A DNA stretch of 64,000 nucleotides. It comes from Paenibacillus cremeus (lineage in GTDB: Bacteria > Bacillota > Bacilli > Paenibacillales > NBRC-103111). Location: NCBI RefSeq assembly GCF_007786445.1, contig NZ_VNJI01000015.1, forward strand, positions 1 through 64,000, written 5' to 3'. A program made the translations under genes and the position numbers. The notes under the pieces were generated by a model that saw only the letters and a program-made list of their open reading frames with translations, ran no database searches and was not told where the DNA came from. Below, in pieces: positions 51,547 through 61,108 of the stretch (position 1 is its first letter; each line of letters starts with the position of its first letter).

Positions 51547-52422
51547 GTGAATCATTCCATGATCAATTCATCCGTATCGATGCATGCGCTGCAGCAGAAG
51601 CTCGATTTGGTCGCGAACAATATCGCTAACGTGAATACGACGGGCTACAAGCGCAAAGAAGCGTCCTTTCAGGACGTGCTGACCAGTATCCAGCAGCAGC
51701 CTCGCGGCTTCCAGAAGGACGGCCGGATGTCGCCGCTCGGCTATAACCAAGGCTGGGGAGCGAAGATGGTGTCGTCCCAGCTGAATCTGGCTCAGGGCTC
51801 GCTTCAGGCGACGGACAGCCCGCTCGATATGGCAATTGAGGGGAACGGTTTGTTTGAGATCTCCACGATTTCGCTGGATGCCAACAACACACCGGTGCAG
51901 CAAACGCGGTGGACGCGAAGCGGTGCCTTTCAATTGTCCCCATCCGTCGATCCGCAGGATCCGGACAGCATGTTCTTAACGACGAAGGATGGCCAATACG
52001 TGATGGGAGTGGACAATGCTCCGATCCGTGTGCCGAAGAACCATACCGTAAAAATCGACGCTGACGGCAACATTATGGCCTATAATGAAGGCGATAAGGG
52101 CGCACCTCCGGTGCAAGCCGGCCAAGTTAAGTTGATGCGTGTCGTTCGTCCTCAGCTGCTCCAACAGCTTGGAGACAATCTGTACGGGCTGCCTTCGGAT
52201 ATTACGCCACAGCAGCAAGGTGAGATTCTTCAAACCGTCACGCAGGGGAACAACAATGTCGATCCGATTACGGTGCGCCAAGGGTTCCTAGAGCAATCGA
52301 ACGTCAATCTCTCGGACGAAATGTCGGAGCTTTTGACGGTGCAGCGGGCATTCCAATTGAATTCCCGTGCGGTCAGCTCAGCGGACACGATGATGAACCT
52401 GGCCAACAATTTACGTGCATAG
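51547..52422 (+). CDS. flhP: flagellar hook-basal body protein FlhP
   Basis: Second FlgF/FlgG-type rod protein, 291 residues. Similar ends: LQQKLDLVANNIANVNTTGYKRKEASF and QGFLEQSNVNLSDEMSELLTVQRAFQLNSRAVSSAD. The GTG at 51547 has CAGGAGGATC upstream. Paired with flhO as in Bacillus subtilis. Confidence 0.92.
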   Translation: MNHSMINSSVSMHALQQKLDLVANNIANVNTTGYKRKEASFQDVLTSIQQQPRGFQKDGRMSPLGYNQGWGAKMVSSQLNLAQGSLQATDSPLDMAIEGNGLFEISTISLDANNTPVQQTRWTRSGAFQLSPSVDPQDPDSMFLTTKDGQYVMGVDNAPIRVPKNHTVKIDADGNIMAYNEGDKGAPPVQAGQVKLMRVVRPQLLQQLGDNLYGLPSDITPQQQGEILQTVTQGNNNVDPITVRQGFLEQSNVNLSDEMSELLTVQRAFQLNSRAVSSADTMMNLANNLRA

Positions 52423-52452
52423 CTGCAACCGCTGCAGTGGGAGGTAGGAGAG

Positions 52453-52671
52453 TTGAGCGATAATCCAAAGAAGCCGCCCAAGAAACGGAAAGGCTGGGTA
52501 AGAGCGATACGAGCGTTCATCCGATGGACTTGGATTCCGGTGACATGCGTAGCTGCGCTTGCTGTAGGGCTATGTATAGGATACGTTTATATAGGCAAGC
52601 AAGACATGAACGAAGTGTTCGAGCTGGGGACCTGGCGACATCTGTTTGACTTGGTCTTCGCGGATACATAA
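52453..52671 (+). CDS. EpuA-family small membrane protein
   Basis: 72 residues. Basic N-terminus (KKPPKKRKGW), one membrane helix (about 27-49), then a short extracytoplasmic tail EVFELGTWRHLFDLVF. This matches the EpuA family, often mislabelled as RNA polymerase subunit beta because a homologue lies near rpoB. Function unknown. TTG 52453 is 7 bases after GGAGGT. A terminator follows. Confidence 0.8.
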   Translation: MSDNPKKPPKKRKGWVRAIRAFIRWTWIPVTCVAALAVGLCIGYVYIGKQDMNEVFELGTWRHLFDLVFADT

Positions 52672-52686
52672 GAGCAGCATATACAG

Positions 52687-52729
52687 GACTCCCGACGGTT
52701 ATTCCAGGGGAGTTTTATTTTTTTCCTGA
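52687..52729 (+). terminator. intrinsic terminator after the EpuA gene
   Basis: ACTCCC pairs with GGGAGT over a 13-base loop, followed by TTTATTTTTTT. Confidence 0.55.
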
Positions 52730-52815
52730 TAAAGGTATAATGGATGGACGGGAGCGGATATCAGAGAAAACAGCTACGAACCGTTATGCTGACCGCTACG
52801 AGGGGGAACGAAGTT

Positions 52816-53337
52816 GTGTGGAATGTACCGAATGTCCTGACCTTCTGCCGCTTTCTATTAATCCCGGTCTATTTACTCGTGTTTCAGGCAGGTCATATGA
52901 AGATCGCCTTCTGCATTCTGGTGGCTGCAGGGCTGACGGATGTGCTTGACGGCTATATTGCCCGCAAACGGCAGCTGGTTACACAGCTTGGAAGCATGCT
53001 GGATCCGCTGGCTGATAAATCGATGATGATTGCAGTCATTTTATCGCTGGTCTTTTCTCAGATGATTTCTTGGTGGGCGGCGGCGGCAATATTTTTACGG
53101 GATATCGGGATGATTGTAGGCTCGGCATTTTTTCATTTTCGTGGGAAAATTACCGTTCCGGCGAATTTTATGGGCAAGCTAACGACCGTGCTTTATTACA
53201 TAGCGATATTGTTAATCGTGTTTCAGATGCCGTATGCATTTATCTACTTATGGTTTGTCATTATTATCTCGTTTTTGACCTCCGTGATTTACATCGCCCA
53301 GTTCAAATTGTTGAACAAACGCGATTTGGACGCTTGA
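52816..53337 (+). CDS. CDP-alcohol phosphatidyltransferase (PgsA-like)
   Basis: 173 residues with about five membrane helices. The full family motif DGxxARxxxxxxxxGxxxDxxxD is present in TDVLDGYIARKRQLVTQLGS followed by MLDPLADK (near residues 40-65). Most likely phosphatidylglycerophosphate or cardiolipin synthase. I chose GTG 52816, 9 bases after AGGGGG (52801-52806), because it yields the usual WNVPNVLTFCR start; an upstream in-frame ATG lacks this. The gene stands alone. Confidence 0.8.
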   Translation: MWNVPNVLTFCRFLLIPVYLLVFQAGHMKIAFCILVAAGLTDVLDGYIARKRQLVTQLGSMLDPLADKSMMIAVILSLVFSQMISWWAAAAIFLRDIGMIVGSAFFHFRGKITVPANFMGKLTTVLYYIAILLIVFQMPYAFIYLWFVIIISFLTSVIYIAQFKLLNKRDLDA

Positions 53338-53346
53338 TTCCAATTA

Positions 53347-53400
53347 AAAGAGCCCATGTTCGGGCCTGCCTGACAGCACACCTGAACATGAGCTCCCTTA
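53347..53400 (+). terminator. stem-loop after the PgsA-like gene, possible terminator
   Basis: CATGTTC(G)GG pairs with CCTGAACATG over a long loop; flanking AAGAG and CTCTT-like bases extend it a little. The following sequence CCCTTATATC is a poor T tract, so this may be a processing hairpin instead. Confidence 0.4.
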
Positions 53401-53539
53401 TATCAACCTTCACTACTGCAGATCATGAAGGGACATTGGTTAGTGTAAGTTGAAACCACCGATTTTATTCCAAACGCAGCGTTGACAATGGTCTCGAACA
53501 AGCACGCAGATCCGTTGTAACAAGGAAGGAGTATTCACT

Positions 53540-53977
53540 TTGTTAGATGCCGTACAAATTCAAGAGATTATCCCCCATCGTTATCCGTTTCTGCTCGTCG
53601 ATCGGATTCTGGAGGTTGAACCGGGCGTTCGGGCGAAAGGGATCAAATGCGTAACCATGAACGAGCCGCATTTTACAGGCCATTTTCCGGGGTATCCTGT
53701 GATGCCTGGGGTGCTTATAGTGGAAGCGCTGGCTCAAGTCGGCTGTGTGGCGATGCTGATGGTAGAAGCCAATAAAGGCAAGTTGGGCTTTTTCGCCGGG
53801 ATTGATGGTTTTCGGTTCCGTGGTCAAGTGGTACCTGGGGATGTACTTACGCTAGAGGTTGAGATCACCCGCTTGAAAGGCTCGATTGGCAAGGGCCAGG
53901 CTACGGCCAAGGTGGGCGACAAAGTGGTTGCCGAGGGAGAATTAATGTTCGCCCTAAGCGATAAAGAGAATAACTAA
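53540..53977 (+). CDS. fabZ: 3-hydroxyacyl-[acyl-carrier-protein] dehydratase
   Basis: Hot-dog fold enzyme of fatty acid elongation. 145 residues. [10 protein letters not shown] at the N-terminus, catalytic His48 in TGHFPG and Glu62 in VEALAQ. TTG 53540 follows AAGGAAGGA (53522-53530). In Bacillus subtilis fabZ also closes the mbl-flhO-flhP stretch. Confidence 0.95.
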   Translation: MLDAVQIQEIIPHRYPFLLVDRILEVEPGVRAKGIKCVTMNEPHFTGHFPGYPVMPGVLIVEALAQVGCVAMLMVEANKGKLGFFAGIDGFRFRGQVVPGDVLTLEVEITRLKGSIGKGQATAKVGDKVVAEGELMFALSDKENN

Positions 53978-53999
53978 TTCCAGTAGGGGAGAGGGATTA

Positions 54000-55709
54000 A
54001 TGAGTATTCAAACACGCGTGCAGGAACAGTATGAGCTATGGCTTCAGGACAAGGCGATAGACGAGGCGACGAAAGCAGAGCTTCGCGGGATCGCAGATCA
54101 ACCCAAGGAAATTGAAGATCGATTCTATAGGGATCTGGAGTTTGGAACCGGTGGACTTCGCGGCGTGATCGGGGCCGGAACGAATCGGATCAATGCTTAT
54201 ACCGTGGCACGGGCAACACAGGGGCTGGCGCAATTTTTGCTCAAGTCGGGGAAGTCTTCGCTGTCCGCTGTCATTGCTTACGATTCCAGGAACCAGTCGC
54301 CGGAATTTGCGCTGGAAACGGCCCAAGTGCTGGCTGGCAATGGGATTAAGGCATATGTGTTTGAATCTCTGCGCCCGACGCCGGAGCTTTCCTTTGCGGT
54401 TCGCTATTTGAAAGCGGACGCCGGAGTCGTGATCACGGCAAGCCACAATCCACCGGAATATAACGGATATAAGGCGTATGGGAATGACGGAGGCCAACTC
54501 GTACCGGATCAAGCGGAGCAAGTGATTGAGGAGATTCGCGGCGTACAGTCATTTGCGGATGTGAAGCGAAGCTCTCGCGAAGAGGCGGAAGCCAGCCGAC
54601 TACTGGAGTGGATCGGTGAAGAGGTGGATGCCGAGTACAATAAGGTGGTCACCGCTGTGAGCCGAAACCCGGAAGTGGTTCGCCAAATCAGCAGCGATTT
54701 CCGCGTGATCTATACGCCGCTGCATGGAGCGGGGAATAAGTCGGTTCGTGCGGTGCTGGCAGCCGTCGGATTCGGACAAGTCGATGTGGTTCCTCAGCAA
54801 GAGGAGCCGGATGCGATGTTCTCCACGGTGAAGTCGCCTAACCCGGAAGAGCGGGAAGCGTTCACCTTGGCGATCAGCCAAGCGAAAGAGACGAACGCCG
54901 ACATCATCATCGGAACCGACCCGGACTGCGACCGGATGGGTGCGGTAGTGAAGGATGCGAACGGGGAATATTTCGTGCTCTCCGGCAATCAATCCGGCGC
55001 CATCATGGTGGATTACTTGCTCAGCAGCCTGCAAGAGCAAGGTGCGCTGCCTGCGAACGGTGTCGTGATTAAGACAATCGTAACCAGTGAGATGGGAGCG
55101 GTCATTGCCGAGCATTACGGCGCGGAAGTACTCAATACGCTAACAGGCTTCAAATACATCGGTGAGAAAATGACGCAGTTCGAGCAGACCGGTGAAGCGC
55201 AGTTTTTGTTCGGCTATGAAGAGAGCTACGGCTATCTGGCCGGCACGTATGCTCGAGACAAGGATGCGGTCATCGCATCGATGCTGATCTGTGAAGCAGC
55301 CGCTTATTATAAAAGTCAGGGCAAGACGCTGTACGACGTATTGCAGGAGCTGTACGAGCGCCATGGTTACTTCTTAGAGAAGCTGGAGTCGCGGACGCTT
55401 AAGGGCAAAGACGGTGTAGAGAAAATCCAAGGAATTATGCAGGATTGGCGTCTCCATGCACCATCGCAGCTAAACGGGCTTAAAGTAACGAAGGTAGAAG
55501 ATTTTTCACAAGGGCTTTATGGTTTGCCGGTTGAAAACGTGCTGAAGTACACCTTGGAGGACGACTCCTGGTTCTGCCTTCGACCGTCAGGCACCGAGCC
55601 CAAAATTAAAATATACTTTGCGGTGCGCGGCAACTCCGCTCATGCGGCACAAGAGTCAATCAGCCGCCTAGTGGATGAGGTCATGTTCCGTGTGGATCAA
55701 CATAACTAA
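54000..55709 (+). CDS. pgcA: phosphohexomutase (phosphoglucomutase/phosphomannomutase, PgcA-type)
   Basis: 569 residues, four-domain alpha-D-phosphohexomutase. Catalytic phosphoserine loop TASHNPPEYNGYKAYG near 143-158, metal loop GTDPDCDRMG near 302-311, sugar loop EESYGYL near 405-411 and phosphate loop RPSGTEPKIKIY near 530-541. It makes glucose 1-phosphate for UDP-glucose and wall glycans. AGGGGAGAGGG precedes ATG 54000, 22 bases after fabZ. Confidence 0.93.
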   Translation: MSIQTRVQEQYELWLQDKAIDEATKAELRGIADQPKEIEDRFYRDLEFGTGGLRGVIGAGTNRINAYTVARATQGLAQFLLKSGKSSLSAVIAYDSRNQSPEFALETAQVLAGNGIKAYVFESLRPTPELSFAVRYLKADAGVVITASHNPPEYNGYKAYGNDGGQLVPDQAEQVIEEIRGVQSFADVKRSSREEAEASRLLEWIGEEVDAEYNKVVTAVSRNPEVVRQISSDFRVIYTPLHGAGNKSVRAVLAAVGFGQVDVVPQQEEPDAMFSTVKSPNPEEREAFTLAISQAKETNADIIIGTDPDCDRMGAVVKDANGEYFVLSGNQSGAIMVDYLLSSLQEQGALPANGVVIKTIVTSEMGAVIAEHYGAEVLNTLTGFKYIGEKMTQFEQTGEAQFLFGYEESYGYLAGTYARDKDAVIASMLICEAAAYYKSQGKTLYDVLQELYERHGYFLEKLESRTLKGKDGVEKIQGIMQDWRLHAPSQLNGLKVTKVEDFSQGLYGLPVENVLKYTLEDDSWFCLRPSGTEPKIKIYFAVRGNSAHAAQESISRLVDEVMFRVDQHN

Positions 55710-55726
55710 CTTGGGAGCTGACAGTT

Positions 55727-57787
55727 TTGTTAGGCACGTATAACCATTGGAACAAGCTATTTTTAAAGGGGCTATGGTGGCTCGTCATCCTCGGGATGAT
55801 AGCCGCCATCCCTGTCGCATATCAACGTCACGAGACGGAGCAGGGGTCCGGGCGGAAGGTTGAGTTTGTGATGGATTATCGAGATCTGCTTGAGATTTCG
55901 GATACCCAGACCGATCCGCGGAAATTTATGACCACACAGCTCCAAGAGATGAAGAAGCACGGCATTCACTCGGCAGCGATCTATGAAGCTACGTTGAATG
56001 AACTGAAGCTAAGCCGGCGGATTGAGCTGTTTTCCTCGCACGAGGCAATGGCTTTGACACAAACCCCGATTTCGCCGAATGAGAACTTCACGTATCTTCT
56101 GTTTTCGGAGAAAGACGCGGAGCAGAAGCTGCAGCCGCTCATCAATCAAACCTTCAGCTCGCTGAATGTAAAGACGCGCCCATGGAGCTACAAAAACCAG
56201 CCAGGTATGATTATTGAAATGGCGATGGATGATGCCATGCTCAAAACCATGGATCCGGATCCGATTACGATGCAGATGTTGAAGGATCAGGGCTTCACGA
56301 TTGTCGTGCGCATGTCGAATCGCAGACCGTTTGTAGCGAATCAAATGGATGCCTTACTGGGGCAATTGCAACAGTTCGGCGTGAAAAGGTTCATCATTGA
56401 TGGAGAGACCGTGCCTGGCTTCGTCAGCGAGAAGGACTTGAAAAATATCGACATTATGGCCGAGCTAATGCAGAAGCACAACATCGGATTAGCCGCCATA
56501 GAATTACAGAAGACACCTCAGAAGGGCTTTAACAGCCTGGCAAAGAAAATACACTTTAACGTAGTCCGGCTCCATTCATTTACGGAGAAGGACGGCGAAA
56601 AGCTGACGGAAAACATCACAGAAGAAGAACTGAAGAGTCGTGAGCAGGGTGTTGCAGATCGTTTTGTGTTGGCGGTTAAAGACCGCAATATTCGAATGGT
56701 CTTCTTAAATGCCCATGCCGTCAAGAGCTTGGATAAAGGTAAAATTATTAATCCGCTCGATGCAATCTATGCATCGCTCGATGGAATAGGTGAAGACAGT
56801 ACTCTCCCTAGAATTCAGAAAGCAGGCTACGTCTTTGGTCCTGCGACCAGCTTCCAGTTGGTACACTCCGGCTGGCAGAACGCGGCGAAGGTATTGCTGT
56901 GGCTAGGAGCAATTGGTCTGATTACGCTCACGATTTCGTATTTTATTCCGGAGATTGCGTTGGCTGTATTCGTACTCGGCATCATTGGCTCGGCTGGTTT
57001 GCTTGTACTGAATTCGACGACCTTCTCTCAAGCGTTGGCTCTGGTTTCAAGTACTTGTGCACCGACCCTGGCTATCATGTTCGCGCTGCGGACAGGCCGG
57101 CGTAAGCTGGAGAATCCAGGGGGCTCTCGTCTGGCCTTTGCGATCTGGCTGCTGCTGCGTACATCACTGATTTCCGTGATGGGGATTCTATGTATCGTGG
57201 GTCTGCTCAACCAGATCAATTACATGTACGTGCTGGATCAATTTAGAGGCGTTAGCTTCCTGCATCTTGCGCCGATCGCCTTGGCCGCTCTCTATTGGCT
57301 ACTATTTAGCGAGAAAATGACGTATGGTGGAAGAGTGACGCGGGCTCGTCAAATGCTGCAAGCCAACATCAGCGTACTGTGGATTATTGCCGCTGCTGCA
57401 ATTGCCGGCGCCGGGATGTACTACTTATCTCGAACCGGGAACGAGGGACAAGCCTCGGCATTTGAGCGTTATTTCCGCTCCTTCTTGGAGAATACGCTCG
57501 GTGTTCGCCCAAGGACCAAGGAGTTCTTGATTGCGCATCCGATCTTCCTCCTCGGCGGGTATCTGTGCTTTAAGTATCGGAGTGCACTTCTGCTGCTTCT
57601 AGTGGGGGTCATTGGACAAGCGTCGATCGTCGATACGTTCGCACATCTGCATACTCCGTTGCTGATTTCTTCGATTCGGATCGTATATGGACTTACCTTC
57701 GGAACGTTGATCGGACTGGCGTTAATCGTAGTGTGGGAAATTGTTTCAAGGAGTTGGAATCGTTGGGTACCCCGGTTAAGCGAATAA
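55727..57787 (+). CDS. DUF5693 family multi-pass membrane protein
   Basis: 686 residues. One N-terminal membrane helix (about 13-30), a large extracytoplasmic domain (about 35-375) with alpha/beta character, and eight or so membrane helices in the C-terminal part (about 385-675). I recognise the family as DUF5693, a family always or often next to csaB. The 3' end overlaps csaB by 25 bases, so the two are translated together. A role in moving or presenting the wall polymer or its pyruvyl step is inference. TTG 55727 follows GGGAGCTGAC. Confidence 0.8.
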   Translation: MLGTYNHWNKLFLKGLWWLVILGMIAAIPVAYQRHETEQGSGRKVEFVMDYRDLLEISDTQTDPRKFMTTQLQEMKKHGIHSAAIYEATLNELKLSRRIELFSSHEAMALTQTPISPNENFTYLLFSEKDAEQKLQPLINQTFSSLNVKTRPWSYKNQPGMIIEMAMDDAMLKTMDPDPITMQMLKDQGFTIVVRMSNRRPFVANQMDALLGQLQQFGVKRFIIDGETVPGFVSEKDLKNIDIMAELMQKHNIGLAAIELQKTPQKGFNSLAKKIHFNVVRLHSFTEKDGEKLTENITEEELKSREQGVADRFVLAVKDRNIRMVFLNAHAVKSLDKGKIINPLDAIYASLDGIGEDSTLPRIQKAGYVFGPATSFQLVHSGWQNAAKVLLWLGAIGLITLTISYFIPEIALAVFVLGIIGSAGLLVLNSTTFSQALALVSSTCAPTLAIMFALRTGRRKLENPGGSRLAFAIWLLLRTSLISVMGILCIVGLLNQINYMYVLDQFRGVSFLHLAPIALAALYWLLFSEKMTYGGRVTRARQMLQANISVLWIIAAAAIAGAGMYYLSRTGNEGQASAFERYFRSFLENTLGVRPRTKEFLIAHPIFLLGGYLCFKYRSALLLLLVGVIGQASIVDTFAHLHTPLLISSIRIVYGLTFGTLIGLALIVVWEIVSRSWNRWVPRLSE

Positions 57788-58887
57788 TAGTGTCCGGATA
57801 TTACGGATTTAATAACAGCGGCGACGAGGCCGTGCTGCAATCCATCCTGCTGGCGCTGCAGGAGCAAGGAGAACGACAGGGCGTACATTTCGTCCCTGTC
57901 GTTCTGTCCGTCAATCCCACGGAGACGGCCCGTACCTATGGCGTGGAATCCGTGCATCGCATGAAGTTGGGCGAAGTGTGGCGCGCACTGCGAGGCGCGG
58001 ATGGATTGATCAGCGGAGGCGGAAGCTTACTCCAGGACGAGACGGGAACCAAAACCATCCCGTATTATTTGGCCATCATTCGGCTTGCCCAATGGCTCGG
58101 CAAACCAACGTTTATTTATTCGCAAGGCATTGGACCGGTGCATCGCCGGCTGTTTTTCGGATGGATCCGCTCTTTTTTTCAAAAGTGTCCTTTTGTAACA
58201 GTTCGGGATCAGGAGTCCAAGGATTTGCTGGGCCGGATGGGGCTATCACCGGAGCGAGTGCAGGTCGTACCGGATCCGGTTATGGGAATGCCGCTCCGTG
58301 GACAACCCACGCAAACGAATGCCGTCCAAGCGAATCCTATAATTGGCGTATCCGTCCGTTTCTGGAACGAGGATCGTTCCGAGCTTCAGGCCATCGCTGC
58401 AGCGCTTCGAACGATTTTGGATCAAACGGATGCCGTGATTCGTTTTCTGCCCTTCCATTTACCTTCGGATGAGAAGGCTTCCTTGTATGTGAAGGAGCAG
58501 ATGGGGGAAATCTACAATCACAGGATATCGGTGGCACAGCAGGTCACACACCCGCAGGATATGCTGGCCGAAGTCGCTGGCTGCACGCTTTTGATCGGCA
58601 TGCGCTTGCATTCCTTGATTTATGCCGCAGGACAGATGGTTCCTATGGTTGGGGTATCGTACGATCCGAAGATTGATCAGTTCCTCAATCGCCTCGATAT
58701 GAAAGCGGCGTCGAGCACCAGGGAGCCGAAGGCCACCGCAATCTCAGAGGAATTGCTTCGTTTACTTAACGGACTGGAAGCTTGGAAGCAGGCGAAGCGC
58801 CCGACCATCGAGCGGTTGAAGAACGAAGCCCAGCGTCCAGCCGAGCTGATCGCTTCATTTTATACCAAAGGACGGGATCGTAAGTGA
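57763..58887 (+). CDS. csaB: polysaccharide pyruvyl transferase CsaB
   Basis: Transfers pyruvate from PEP to ManNAc in the secondary cell-wall polymer, creating the ligand for SLH domains. 374 residues. Signatures SGYYGFNNSGDEAVLQS near the N-terminus, SGGGSLLQDETGT near 85-97, and the C-terminal GMRLHSLIYAA near 280-290 (conserved Arg and His). Start TTG 57763, 9 bases after AAGGAG, inside the DUF5693 gene. Overlaps tagA by 4 bases (GTGA). Confidence 0.94.
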   Translation: MGTPVKRIIVSGYYGFNNSGDEAVLQSILLALQEQGERQGVHFVPVVLSVNPTETARTYGVESVHRMKLGEVWRALRGADGLISGGGSLLQDETGTKTIPYYLAIIRLAQWLGKPTFIYSQGIGPVHRRLFFGWIRSFFQKCPFVTVRDQESKDLLGRMGLSPERVQVVPDPVMGMPLRGQPTQTNAVQANPIIGVSVRFWNEDRSELQAIAAALRTILDQTDAVIRFLPFHLPSDEKASLYVKEQMGEIYNHRISVAQQVTHPQDMLAEVAGCTLLIGMRLHSLIYAAGQMVPMVGVSYDPKIDQFLNRLDMKAASSTREPKATAISEELLRLLNGLEAWKQAKRPTIERLKNEAQRPAELIASFYTKGRDRK

Positions 58888-59627
58888 GCTTTCCAACCGT
58901 AACGATTTTCGGCGTACCGATTTCTAAAATGGGTATGAAACAAACCGTGGACTATTTGACGCAGGTTATTCAAACGCGAAAGCCTCATCAAATTATAACG
59001 GCCAATCCAATCATGGTCATGACCGCAGTGGAAGACCCGAAGTATATGCGAATGATGAAAGAAGCGGAGCTCGTTGTTCCAGATGGCGCTGGCGTCGTTT
59101 GGGCGGCGGATTATGTAGGCAATGCCGTTTCAGAGCGAGTAGCCGGCTATGATCTAATGCATGAGCTGATGAAGCTGGGCGAGACTAGAGGTTGGAAGGT
59201 CTATATGGTCGGAGCCTCTCCGGAAGTCATTGAAGCGGCTGCCGTTCGAATGAAAGAACAGTATCCTAAACTCAATCTGGTGGGATACCGAGACGGCTTT
59301 TTTGGGGACAAAGAAGACAGCGATGTCATCCAGACGATCCGCGACCACTCGCCGGATATTTTGCTGGTCGGCCGCTCCGTGGCCAAACAGGAGCCGTGGA
59401 TTGCGCAGTATAAGGAGCAATTAGGTGTTCCCGTCATGATGGGCGTCGGTGGAAGCTTTGATGTCCTCTCGGGTAAGCTTAAGAGAGCTCCGCTGTTCTT
59501 CCAAAAGCTGCGGCTGGAGTGGTTTTACCGGCTGCTACAGGAACCATGGCGCTACAAACGCATGCTTGTTTTACCGAAATTCGCTGTGAAAGTCATCCGT
59601 GAAAAAGAAAATGTGCAGAAACCTTGA
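58884..59627 (+). CDS. tagA: WecG/TagA/CpsF-family glycosyltransferase
   Basis: GT26-family N-acetylmannosaminyltransferase adding ManNAc to GlcNAc-PP-undecaprenol. 247 residues. TANPIMVMTAVEDPKYMRMM near 33-52, catalytic Asp in VPDGAGVVWA near 60-69, and GVGGSFDVLSGKLKRAP near 188-204. A membrane-binding C-terminal tail rich in Arg, Lys, Tyr and Trp follows. GTG 58884 overlaps csaB. Uses UDP-ManNAc made by MnaA (23109). Confidence 0.94.
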   Translation: MSFPTVTIFGVPISKMGMKQTVDYLTQVIQTRKPHQIITANPIMVMTAVEDPKYMRMMKEAELVVPDGAGVVWAADYVGNAVSERVAGYDLMHELMKLGETRGWKVYMVGASPEVIEAAAVRMKEQYPKLNLVGYRDGFFGDKEDSDVIQTIRDHSPDILLVGRSVAKQEPWIAQYKEQLGVPVMMGVGGSFDVLSGKLKRAPLFFQKLRLEWFYRLLQEPWRYKRMLVLPKFAVKVIREKENVQKP

Positions 59628-59756
59628 CAAGACCTTTGAAAACAACCTGAAAACCGCCCAAATTGCCTAAAATCGGCGATGGTGTTTCTTCGCCCTTCGG
59701 AGTATAATCTAGAGTGTTTGGGGTTTTCATAGAAAAAAGGGGCTGTGAAATTACAC

Positions 59757-60875
59757 ATGAACTTGTTATACGGAATCGGCTTTGCTGCTGCAGTAGTAAT
59801 CGCGTTGCTGATGACACCGCTGGTGAAACGCTTTGCATTCTTTGTCGGAGCTGTGGATGCGCCGAATCATCGCAAAGTTCATAGCCGCATCATGCCCCGC
59901 TTAGGCGGACTGGCTATTTTTATTGCATTTATTGGAGCGTATTTTATTGTTTCTCCTGCTATAGATACTTTGAAGACGGATGTCGTCTTCGGCCTCTTGG
60001 TCGGCGGCGGAATTGTGGTCTTGATCGGTGCGTTGGATGACAGGTTTGACTTGTCGCCTAAGATCAAATTGCTTGGTCAAATTTTAGCGGCCAGCGTAGT
60101 AGTCTACTCTGGAGTAGTGATTGATCTGGTCAACGTGCCATTTGGAGACGGAACGATTTCGTTGTCTTGGCTCGCGGTTCCCTTGACGATTTTCTGGATT
60201 GTTGGCGTCACGAATGCGATTAACCTAATTGATGGTTTGGATGGTCTTTCGGCAGGGGTTTCGGCCATTGCAACGACGACGATCATGGTACTCGCTTTGA
60301 TGATGGGGAACATTACCGTAGTTCTGTTATGCGTGGTATTGCTCGGCAGTATTGCAGGGTTTCTGTTCTATAACTTTCATCCAGCGAAGATCTTTATGGG
60401 TGACTCTGGCGCGCTGTTTCTCGGATTCTGCTTGGCCACACTGTCGGTACTCGGATTTAAGCAGGCAACGGTCGTTTCCTTGTTGGTTCCAATCATGATT
60501 TTGGGTGTGCCGCTGTCGGATACGTTCTTCGCAATCATGCGTCGCTGGGTCAATAACCTGCCGATCTCGGCTGCAGACAAAAGCCACCTTCACCACTGCT
60601 TACTCAGCCTCGGGTTCAGTCATCGCACGACGGTGCTGATCATCTACGGAATTGCGGCAGTGTTTGGTTCTTCGGCTGTACTGCTGTCGTATATGTCGGA
60701 GCAGCAAGTATTATGGGGCGCTATCATCCTCTTGGTTGTCCTGCTATGTGTATTGATACTCGGAGCAGAGGCGATTGGCATCATTAGCCAAACCAAGAAG
60801 CCGGTGCTTCACTTTTTGAATAAGGTTCGTGTAAAAACATCTCAACTAGGTACACGTTCAAGAATGTCCAAGTAA
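59757..60875 (+). CDS. tagO: undecaprenyl-phosphate GlcNAc-1-phosphate transferase (TagO/WecA family)
   Basis: Starts lipid-linked wall polymer synthesis by joining GlcNAc-1-P to undecaprenyl phosphate. About 372 residues, ten or eleven helices. MraY/WecA signatures: DAPNHRKVHSR and PRLGGLAIF near 35-52, GALDDRFDLSPK near 88-99, NAINLIDGLDGLSAG near 150-164, and the HLHHCLLSLGFSHR loop near 276-289. I use ATG 59757; GTG 59745 is in frame but only two bases after AAGGGG. It has its own gap (117 bases) after tagA. Confidence 0.93.
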   Translation: MNLLYGIGFAAAVVIALLMTPLVKRFAFFVGAVDAPNHRKVHSRIMPRLGGLAIFIAFIGAYFIVSPAIDTLKTDVVFGLLVGGGIVVLIGALDDRFDLSPKIKLLGQILAASVVVYSGVVIDLVNVPFGDGTISLSWLAVPLTIFWIVGVTNAINLIDGLDGLSAGVSAIATTTIMVLALMMGNITVVLLCVVLLGSIAGFLFYNFHPAKIFMGDSGALFLGFCLATLSVLGFKQATVVSLLVPIMILGVPLSDTFFAIMRRWVNNLPISAADKSHLHHCLLSLGFSHRTTVLIIYGIAAVFGSSAVLLSYMSEQQVLWGAIILLVVLLCVLILGAEAIGIISQTKKPVLHFLNKVRVKTSQLGTRSRMSK

Positions 60876-60893
60876 GTTCTTTATTGAATACAG

Positions 60894-60930
60894 CAAATCT
60901 CAGGCCGCTTGGGTCTGAGATTTTTTTGTG
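60894..60930 (+). terminator. tagO intrinsic terminator
   Basis: AAATCTCAGGCC pairs with GGTCTGAGATTT around GCTTG, followed by seven T. Confidence 0.9.
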
Positions 60931-61108
60931 CGATCAAAAACTAAATTTTTCGCCCCCCGCAGCCGATAAAAGCAATACGAGTATCTTTTTTTAGGAAATG
61001 GTGTCAGATTGTGCAGAAAACAGTCAAAGGGAGGGTCTTGTAAGCTCCATCACGGCATGTCATGAAATAAGTTACTACCATTATATAAGTTCAAGGAGGA
61101 TCTTCATT

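Noticed and set aside
52740-52949. 69-codon frame ahead of the PgsA-like gene
   Set aside because: It overlaps the recognised CDP-alcohol phosphatidyltransferase in another frame and shows no conserved features.
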